Shown here piece after piece: positions 1-4,721 of a stretch of DNA of 15,208 nt; the first letter of the stretch is position 1; each line of letters begins with the position of its first letter. Origin of the DNA: Chlamydiae bacterium RIFCSPHIGHO2_12_FULL_49_9 (GTDB lineage: Bacteria > Chlamydiota > Chlamydiia > Chlamydiales > SM23-39); the NCBI GenBank assembly GCA_001794935.1, contig MGLY01000077.1:16647-31854 (forward strand). The letters run 5' to 3'. Made by a program: the position numbers and the translations under genes. The notes beneath the pieces are model-generated. The model had not been told where the DNA came from. It made no database searches and saw only the letters and a list, made by a program, of their open reading frames with translations.

Positions 1-1
1 C

Positions 2-121
2 GGTCCATTGGACCCTGTTGCAGGAGTCTTCCAAGAGCACAAAGTGGAGGCTGCGCTCTCCAATTCCTTCGGATTTGGAGGACATAACTCCTCTTTAGTT
101 TTTGCGCCCTACAGGCAATAG
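2..121 (+). CDS. fabF: 3-oxoacyl-ACP synthase II (FabF), C-terminal end only
   Basis: Only the last 39 codons are in the window; the gene begins upstream. The reading frame ending in TAG at 119-121 gives a tail with the segment NSFGFGGHNSSLVF. The glycine-rich NSFGFGGxN block is the hallmark of the C-terminus of KAS I/II condensing enzymes, where the Asn/Gly segment lies against the active site. FabF elongates fatty acyl-ACP with malonyl-ACP in type II fatty-acid synthesis in the cytosol. KAS I (FabB) ends similarly, so FabF rather than FabB rests on this block plus the neighbouring Nudix gene, an arrangement I recall from Chlamydia. The downstream gene starts 7 bp after the stop, suggesting co-transcription. 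Confidence 0.85.
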   Translation, partial: GPLDPVAGVFQEHKVEAALSNSFGFGGHNSSLVFAPYRQ

Positions 122-128
122 GTAAACC

Positions 129-548
129 GTGCAAAAAGATGAATCATTCGGCGTAGTTCCTCTTTCCAAAGAGCGCGGCAGATGGGAGGTCTTTCTCATC
201 CGTCACAAAAGAAGCGCCTATTGGGGTTTTCCCAAAGGACATGCTGAGGCGGGGGAAACTTCTGAAGAGGCCGCTTTCCGCGAATTGAAAGAAGAGACGA
301 ATCTCGACTGCGTCCGTCTTTTAGAGAAAGAGCCGCTTGTGGAGCAGTACCAATTCATGATGGAAGGAAAAAGGGTGTCGAAAACCGTCTCCTATTTCAT
401 CGCGGAGGTTGCAGGGACAGTTGAGCTTCAAAAAGAAGAAATTGAAGATGGAATGTGGGCCCCTCTTCCCGATGCTCTGAGACAGATCACCCATGCCGAG
501 GGCAAAGCGATCCTCGCGGCAGCTCAAAAAAAACTTCCGGGGGAATGA
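129..548 (+). CDS. Nudix hydrolase, likely diadenosine tetraphosphate (Ap4A) hydrolase type
   Basis: This 139-residue protein is a single Nudix domain. The Nudix box spans residues 37-59: G37, E43, R51-E52-L53, E55-E56, then N58 where the consensus has Gly. The acidic residues bind the metal that activates water for pyrophosphate cleavage. The preceding segment WGFPKGHAEAGE is typical of Ap4A hydrolases and related dinucleoside polyphosphate enzymes, and chlamydial Nudix proteins beside fabF are annotated this way; the substrate is inferred. The start is GTG at 129, 7 bp after the fabF stop, with only a weak AGGTAA-like ribosome site; no upstream in-frame ATG competes. The stop overlaps the ATG of the next gene. 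An A8 run lies near the 3' end (526-533). Confidence 0.88.
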   Translation: MQKDESFGVVPLSKERGRWEVFLIRHKRSAYWGFPKGHAEAGETSEEAAFRELKEETNLDCVRLLEKEPLVEQYQFMMEGKRVSKTVSYFIAEVAGTVELQKEEIEDGMWAPLPDALRQITHAEGKAILAAAQKKLPGE

Positions 549-1297
549 TGTTTTTTTGGGGAAAATCAAAGAAAGAGCCTCCCTCGAACTATGATGGGAA
601 GATCGAAATCTTTTCCCGCCAGTGCTTTTTCTCTACGATCAGCCAGCATAAAAAGAGATTTCCTTTTTTTTCTCACGAGCTTTGTTACAAAAATCTGATT
701 CATACAGTCGATCTGTCTTTGGCCAACCTCACTTTTTTCTATGATGCGGCAAGAGGTCCCCTGGAAAAGCATTTTTTAAAAAATGAAAAGAGATTTCCGA
801 TCGTTGAGATCAAAGAGGGGAATGAGGCGCTCTCCTTCTTGCGCCTTCTCGATTATGTCACCTCTTTAGATCTTCATCCCGAGACGATTCTCTATTTTGT
901 CGAAGATGATTATCTTCACAGACCGGGCTGGACAAAAGTGCTCAAAGAGGCTTTTTCTATTGATGGCATCGATTATGCGACTCTCTACGATCATCGCGAC
1001 AAATATAGCGCTCTTTACAAAACCTCCTCTTTCAAACTCTTCACGACTCAATCTACCCACTGGAGAGAAACTCCCTCTACAACCCACACTTTTGCTTGCC
1101 GCCTTAAAACGCTGACGCAGGATCTGAGATTTCATCGCCGTTTTTCTTTAGCAAGAGAAGTGAGCGACGACCATAAAAAGTTTTCCTATCTAAAAAAGAG
1201 GGGATCTTTGTTAATCTCTTCTCTGCCGGGCTGGTCGACCCATGCCGAGCCTGAACTTTCATCCCCATGTATCGATTGGGAACAATTTAAATCTTAA
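545..1297 (+). CDS. Putative GT-A-fold glycosyltransferase
   Basis: The start at ATG 545 (or the adjacent ATG 548) overlaps the Nudix stop by 4 bases and is preceded by a GGGGGA stretch; this gives 250 residues. A longer reading from 455 would run antisensibly far into the Nudix gene and is not favoured. No signal peptide or membrane helix is evident. Residues 116-129 read LYFVEDDYLHRPGW, an acidic EDD motif following a hydrophobic strand, as in the metal-binding DxD region of GT-A glycosyltransferases. The C-terminal block LPGWSTHAEPELSSPCIDWE (227-246) resembles the end of a small family of uncharacterised glycosyltransferase-like bacterial proteins. Donor and acceptor sugars cannot be read from sequence. 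Its place in a fabF-Nudix-bioY operon gives no clear pathway. The family assignment is an inference from motif shape. Confidence 0.6.
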   Translation: MMFFWGKSKKEPPSNYDGKIEIFSRQCFFSTISQHKKRFPFFSHELCYKNLIHTVDLSLANLTFFYDAARGPLEKHFLKNEKRFPIVEIKEGNEALSFLRLLDYVTSLDLHPETILYFVEDDYLHRPGWTKVLKEAFSIDGIDYATLYDHRDKYSALYKTSSFKLFTTQSTHWRETPSTTHTFACRLKTLTQDLRFHRRFSLAREVSDDHKKFSYLKKRGSLLISSLPGWSTHAEPELSSPCIDWEQFKS

Positions 1298-1307
1298 GGA
1301 GTCTAAT

Positions 1308-1874
1308 ATGTCTCAACCAAAAACGCTCGCTCTGGAGGCCTCGCCAGTTGCAGCTTTTATTAAAAATGCGCTGATCGTGGTTTCCGCCAGCATCCTCATC
1401 GGGCTATTCGGCAAAGTGTCAATCCCGCTTCCTTTCACGCCCGTTCCGATGTCGACTCAGTCGAGTCTCATTCTCCTTCTCTCGATTTTCCTGGGGGCGA
1501 AGAGAGCTTTTGCGGCCACATTCCTTTTTCTTGCGCAAGGAGCCTTTGGCCTTCCTGTGTTTTCGACAGCTGCGCCTGCGGGACTTGCCTACTTTTTCGG
1601 AGCGACAGGAGGGTATCTGATCGGCTATCTTCCCGCTTCGTTCATCACGGGATACTTTGCTGAGAACTTTAAATCTAAAACGATCTCGGGCGCCCTCGTT
1701 GCAATGACGCTTGGCAATTTGGTTATTTTCCTTTTCGGGTCTGCATATCTCTCCACATTTGTTGGAATCAAGAAGGCATTTTTATTGGGCGTCGCTCCCT
1801 TTATCGTCGGCGACATCCTGAAGACGATCGCCAGCTTGAAAATCCTTCAGTGGGCCGGCTGGATCAGAAGATAA
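1308..1874 (+). CDS. bioY: BioY, biotin-specific S component of an ECF transporter
   Basis: 188 residues with about six hydrophobic helices. BioY hallmarks are the early segment KVSIPLPFTPVPMSTQS, followed by the LGAKRAFAATFLFLAQGAFGLPVF region and the GATGGYLIGYLPASF glycine-rich block. BioY binds biotin in the inner membrane and works alone or with the shared ECF ATPase/T module. The start at ATG 1308 is chosen because a strong Shine-Dalgarno sequence (TAAGGAG, 1295-1301) sits 6 bases upstream and overlaps the stop of the preceding gene; the in-frame ATG at 1242 lies inside that gene. No EcfA or EcfT gene is in the window. A biotin-scavenging transporter fits an intracellular bacterium drawing on host biotin, and links to the acetyl-CoA carboxylase step of fatty-acid synthesis next to fabF. 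Confidence 0.93.
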   Translation: MSQPKTLALEASPVAAFIKNALIVVSASILIGLFGKVSIPLPFTPVPMSTQSSLILLLSIFLGAKRAFAATFLFLAQGAFGLPVFSTAAPAGLAYFFGATGGYLIGYLPASFITGYFAENFKSKTISGALVAMTLGNLVIFLFGSAYLSTFVGIKKAFLLGVAPFIVGDILKTIASLKILQWAGWIRR

Positions 1875-1895
1875 GAGACAGTCTCTAAATTTTTT
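1875..1895 (+). terminator. Weak intrinsic terminator candidate after bioY
   Basis: A short near-palindrome GAGACAGTCTC begins directly after the bioY stop and is followed by TAAA and a run of six T (1890-1895). The stem is only 4-5 bp, so termination would be weak, but the position and T run fit the end of the first operon. Confidence 0.35.
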
Positions 1896-1960
1896 GCTCT
1901 TGATTTCTATCCCGGTTCTGACAAAATCGAACTGTCGGATCTCACTCGCCGGGGCAGGTT

Positions 1961-2848
1961 TTGAAAAAGTTCGTTTTTTTCCTCTTTCTTCTCTGCTCGA
2001 TCTTCGCGGTTTCTTTCGCCGCAGCTCGCAGAATGCGCGCCCACTCTATCGGCGCTAAAAACGAGTCCGTTGTTCTGGACAATCAATTCCGCCCGACCGA
2101 TTACCCTCTGGAATATTGCCCCTTCGTCATTGTGATTGTCGGGAAGAACAATGGCGCTTGGGTCTCTAAGACGCTGAGTTCTGTCTTCTCTCAAAACTAT
2201 ACCCCTTATCGGCTCATTTATATCGATGATGCATCTGATGACGGGAGCTTTGATCTGGCCAAAGATCTCATCAATGCCAATCTATCGGGTGCCACCCTTG
2301 TCAAAAATGGGGAGACTTTAGGGACTTTGGCCAATCTCGTTCGGGCTATACAGAGCTGCCAAGACGAAGAGATAGTTGTTGTTTTGAACGGAGAGGATTG
2401 CCTCGCCCATGAATGGGTCCTCTCGAGACTCAACGCCTACTACGCAAACCCCGACCTCTGGATGACTTATGGTCAGTCGGTTTCGTTTCCCACTTTTGAG
2501 CCGGGCTCCAGCCGCCCTTTCCTGGTGCAAGATTTAAAAGAGGGGGGCTTTCGCTCTCACCCGTTCGTCTCTTCTCACTTAAAAACCTTCTACGCGGCTC
2601 TCTTTAACCGGATCAATGAGACTGACCTCATCTACCAGGGGCAATTTTTAATGGCAGCCTCCGATGCAGCTTACATGATCCCAATGCTGGAGATGGCTAA
2701 AGAGCACTTCCAGTTCATCCCGGAAGTTTTATATATTTCCAATCAAGAGGCCCTTTTTAGAGAAGACAGGGAAGGAAATCTTCGATGTGAGAAATTTGTG
2801 AGAAGCTTGCAGCCCTATCCGGCTTTGGTCTCTTTAGGTGCCAAATGA
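1961..2848 (+). CDS. Membrane-anchored family 2 glycosyltransferase (paralogue 1)
   Basis: 295 residues. Residues 1-22 form a lysine-led hydrophobic signal anchor or signal peptide. A GT2-type domain follows: strand FVIVIV at 55-60, the nucleotide-binding DDASDDGS at 89-96, and the DxD-equivalent region VVVLNGEDCLAHEWVL at 139-154, where the usual first Asp is Asn143 and the acidic pair is E145-D146. It transfers a sugar from a nucleotide donor; the acceptor is unknown. The start is TTG at 1961, chosen because it gives the anchor sequence and follows a GGGGCAGG ribosome-site-like stretch; no in-frame ATG occurs before residue 25. It overlaps the next gene by four bases (ATGA). With the anchor, the catalytic domain may face the periplasm, which would be odd for a nucleotide-sugar enzyme, so a single N-terminal inner-membrane anchor with another topology is possible. 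Confidence 0.78.
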   Translation: MKKFVFFLFLLCSIFAVSFAAARRMRAHSIGAKNESVVLDNQFRPTDYPLEYCPFVIVIVGKNNGAWVSKTLSSVFSQNYTPYRLIYIDDASDDGSFDLAKDLINANLSGATLVKNGETLGTLANLVRAIQSCQDEEIVVVLNGEDCLAHEWVLSRLNAYYANPDLWMTYGQSVSFPTFEPGSSRPFLVQDLKEGGFRSHPFVSSHLKTFYAALFNRINETDLIYQGQFLMAASDAAYMIPMLEMAKEHFQFIPEVLYISNQEALFREDREGNLRCEKFVRSLQPYPALVSLGAK

Positions 2849-3582
2849 AATTGGAAAAAGGGGCTTTTTTTCTTCTGATTCTCTCGGCGCTTTTGGGCTT
2901 TTGGATGGGGCAAAATAAAAAAGAAGAGATCAAAATCGCTCAAATTGAGGGAATCGCTCCAAATCGCTCCTATCCTCTTCTTGAAAATAAGTCGTTTGCC
3001 GTCATCTTATACGCCCATAACAGCTCCCTTTGGTGCGAAAGAGCGCTCTCTTCGATTTTTGAGCAAGAGCACGAGGCTTGTCGGGTGATCTTTGTCGACG
3101 ACGCCTCGTCTGATCACACGCTCGAAAAGGCGAAACAGTTTGCCGTAGGCAATCAACTTGAAAAGAAAGTGTCATGGATTGAGAACAAAAGTAAAATCGG
3201 CCCTGTCGCTTCAATTTACCTGGCGCTTGACCAGTGTCTGGATGAGGAGATCGTGCTTCCTTTAGACGCGACCGATTGGTTTTGTCATAGGTGGGTCCTG
3301 ACAAAACTCAATCTCGCCTACCAGAATCCGGACGTATGGCTCGCCCTGGGAGAGACAATCGATTATCCCTCTTATGCCCGGTCCGATCCCAAAGATCCAA
3401 AATTCCTCACTTTTTATGCAGCTCTCTTCAAGAAGATCGAGTTGACCGATCTCTTCCAAGAAGGCAGATTTTCTCAGTCAAAAAAAGTTTACTACTCGCC
3501 CCTTCTTCAACTTTCGGGAGGCAGAGTCCGCCCTTTTTCCGAGCCCCTTGTTTTTTCAAACAAAGCTTATCGCTCAAATTAA
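2845..3582 (+). CDS. Membrane-anchored family 2 glycosyltransferase-like protein (paralogue 2)
   Basis: 245 residues, colinear with the preceding gene: N-terminal hydrophobic anchor (residues about 5-22), strand FAVILYAHNSSLWCERALSS (51-70), VDDASSD (84-90), LDATDWFCHRWVL (140-152) and a shared late block FLTFYAALFKKIELTDL. The two genes are clearly tandem duplicates that have diverged. Here the DxD-equivalent is D141-A-T-D144, so the third position normally acidic is Thr. It is also about 50 residues shorter, mostly through loss of a segment between the DxD region and the FYAALF block, and through a shorter C-terminus. Whether it is still an active transferase is uncertain. The ATG overlaps the upstream stop by four bases, so the two are translationally coupled and may form a pair. 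Confidence 0.72.
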   Translation: MKLEKGAFFLLILSALLGFWMGQNKKEEIKIAQIEGIAPNRSYPLLENKSFAVILYAHNSSLWCERALSSIFEQEHEACRVIFVDDASSDHTLEKAKQFAVGNQLEKKVSWIENKSKIGPVASIYLALDQCLDEEIVLPLDATDWFCHRWVLTKLNLAYQNPDVWLALGETIDYPSYARSDPKDPKFLTFYAALFKKIELTDLFQEGRFSQSKKVYYSPLLQLSGGRVRPFSEPLVFSNKAYRSN

Positions 3583-3592
3583 AATTTTAATT
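3577..3592. repeat. 16-bp AT palindrome / UP-like element
   Basis: AATTAAAATTTTAATT is a perfect palindrome spanning the stop codon of the second glycosyltransferase and ending just upstream of the TTTACA box at 3600. Its distance from the predicted start of transcription (about -43 to -60) is that of an UP element contacted by the RNA polymerase alpha subunit. It could also form a weak hairpin. Confidence 0.45.
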
Positions 3593-3599
3593 ATTTATC

Positions 3600-3629
3600 T
3601 TTACATTATATTAAGAATGCAATTATAAT
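3600..3629 (+). promoter_or_regulatory. Sigma70/sigma66-type promoter for the Inc-like operon
   Basis: TTTACA at 3600-3605 (five of six matches to TTGACA) and a perfect TATAAT at 3624-3629, spaced by 18 bp. The expected transcription start is near 3636, leaving a leader of about 24 bases before the ATG at 3660. It lies in a 77-bp strongly AT-rich gap after the glycosyltransferase genes. This is the clearest promoter in the window. Confidence 0.72.
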
Positions 3630-3659
3630 TAATGAACTGATTGGTTAATTTGTGATTGT

Positions 3660-3932
3660 ATGAAAGATATGAATGTATACGAATCTTGTGGCGCCAGGCA
3701 TGTTCCCAAACAAGAGCCTGAAGTTCCAGAGCCGATTGTCAATGACTGCGGAGCTTTTAAATGGGGAGCTCTCGCTCTTTCGATCATTGCCGGTCTCGGC
3801 GCGATTATCGGGACGGTGATCGCGGGTATCGGGCTCGCATTCCCCCCCGCATTTGTTCTTGGCTGCGTAATCCTTTCGGGGATTGGATTGGGGCTGTTTC
3901 AGACGCTTCAGAAGCTTGAAGGAACTTCATAA
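3660..3932 (+). CDS. Inc-like bilobed membrane protein (90 aa)
   Basis: Residues 1-33 are polar with Cys10 and Cys30; residues about 34-60 and 64-83 form two hydrophobic helices rich in Gly, Ala and Ile, separated only by a tight Phe-Pro-Pro turn; a short polar tail follows. Closely spaced paired hydrophobic lobes of this size are the defining trait of chlamydial Inc proteins, which are type III secreted into the inclusion membrane with both ends in the host cytosol. No homologue is recognised, and two-helix bacterial membrane proteins of other kinds look similar. The ATG at 3660 follows the promoter at 3600-3629; ATG 3669 is an alternative. No Shine-Dalgarno sequence is visible. A C7 run (3842-3848) encodes the turn between the lobes. 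Confidence 0.68.
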   Translation: MKDMNVYESCGARHVPKQEPEVPEPIVNDCGAFKWGALALSIIAGLGAIIGTVIAGIGLAFPPAFVLGCVILSGIGLGLFQTLQKLEGTS

Positions 3933-4357
3933 TGATTTCCGTTTTAAACTGCTTGGGAATTAGGCGAAATAATCAAGTTTTCAACTCCTCGGACATAGAG
4001 AAACCTGTCGAGCGGACAGCCCAGGATGTGGCGAAAATGGTTTTTGACGGGTCGTTCGCGATTGAGGACTTGAAAGAACACCACTTTTTGGCCCTTGGGA
4101 TCCCTTCCAGGCAAATCTCCGTCCTGATGTGGGCAGATCCCATTAAAAGCGCGGCCGCCCTCTTTTTTACGCTGGCCGCTTTAACTTTATTGGTGGGCTT
4201 TTTTCTCTATGCAGCGGGCATCCTGATCCTCCCCCTTCTCATCGCCGCTTTGGTCGGAACGGGAGTGAGCGGAGCTGTGATCGAGGGGGCGCACCGAGCG
4301 CAGGCTAAGGCGGCGATGAGCCTCTCTCAAAGAATTACAGAGCTAGGCAGTTCTTAA
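3932..4357 (+). CDS. Inc-like membrane protein with a C-terminal hydrophobic hairpin (141 aa)
   Basis: The ATG overlaps the TAA of the previous gene by one base, so translation is coupled. Residues 1-69 are soluble and mixed in charge; residues about 70-97 and 98-118 make two nearly continuous hydrophobic helices; the last 22 residues are polar. This is again the bilobed hydrophobic pattern of inclusion membrane proteins, and pairing of two such genes in one operon is common for inc genes. No sequence family is recognised and type III secretion cannot be shown from sequence. It could alternatively be an ordinary inner-membrane protein. The 3' end overlaps by 15 bases a small gene on the opposite strand. 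Confidence 0.65.
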   Translation: MISVLNCLGIRRNNQVFNSSDIEKPVERTAQDVAKMVFDGSFAIEDLKEHHFLALGIPSRQISVLMWADPIKSAAALFFTLAALTLLVGFFLYAAGILILPLLIAALVGTGVSGAVIEGAHRAQAKAAMSLSQRITELGSS

Positions 4358-4570
4358 AACGCGGCTGAAAACGGCGTTGGCCTTTCCAGGCCTTTCTCTC
4401 TTTACCCCTCTATCAAATGAGATGCGCCCCCGGAGGGCGCTGGCTTTTTGAAGGCCGCTGAATGCGTCTTCAGAGGCCTCCTCCACTTGTTCACTGAGAG
4501 CCATGAGCTCCCTAGAGGCTTCTTTTTTCCTAAGAGGTTGAGATCCGGCTGGTTCAATTGGACGTATCAT
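4343..4570 (-). CDS. Small hypothetical protein (75 aa)
   Basis: Not recognised. The ATG at 4570 is chosen over the in-frame ATG at 4597 because a clear ribosome site (GAGGAG) lies about 8 bases upstream of it. The product begins MIRPIEPAGSQPLRKKEAS, has a central acidic, probably helical stretch (ELMALSEQVEEASEDAF, about residues 22-38) and a basic C-terminal third with many Arg and Lys. No membrane helix or Cys is present, apart from low hydrophobicity throughout. A short helical charged protein could be a chaperone or secretion accessory, but nothing in the sequence proves that. It is convergent with the Inc-like gene (15-base overlap) and divergent from aas. Existence as a gene rests mainly on the ribosome site and uninterrupted frame. 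Confidence 0.5.
   Translation of the reverse strand: MIRPIEPAGSQPLRKKEASRELMALSEQVEEASEDAFSGLQKASALRGRISFDRGVKRERPGKANAVFSRVLRTA
4424..4449 (+). terminator. Intrinsic terminator candidate for the Inc-like operon
   Basis: GCGCCC (4424-4429) and GGGCGC (4435-4440) form a perfect 6-bp GC stem with a CCGGA loop, followed after three bases by CTTTTT. It is 67 bp past the stop of the second Inc-like gene. A weaker stem GGCCT/AGGCC with a T/C-rich tail lies at 4379-4392. Both fall antisense inside the small convergent gene. Confidence 0.45.
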
Positions 4571-4666
4571 AAAATATCTCCTCAGGGACTCTTTCATGGT
4601 AAAGAAATTTTTATATCCCTTTCAAGAAAAGAATAATCAGGCCCTCTCATTTTAGGTAGAAAATGC

Positions 4667-4719
4667 TGGCCCAAAACCCCTTGCAAAGTTAAAAATAGAT
4701 ACAACTTGCACTTGGGCTG
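4667..4719 (+). promoter_or_regulatory. Leader hairpin directly upstream of the aas start codon
   Basis: Outer arms GCCCAA (4669-4674) and TTGGGC (4712-4717), extendable by two G-T wobbles, enclose an inner stem TGCAA(A)GTT (4682-4690) / AACTTGCA (4703-4710) with one bulged A and a 12-base A-rich loop. The structure ends two bases before the ATG at 4722, where no Shine-Dalgarno sequence is visible. If transcribed, it could limit or gate translation of aas. No matching riboswitch class is recognised. Confidence 0.4.
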
Positions 4720-4721
4720 TT

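Noticed and set aside
455..544. Upstream extension of the glycosyltransferase to ATG 455
   Set aside because: It lies fully within the Nudix gene; the ATGs at 545/548 overlap the Nudix stop in the usual coupled manner.
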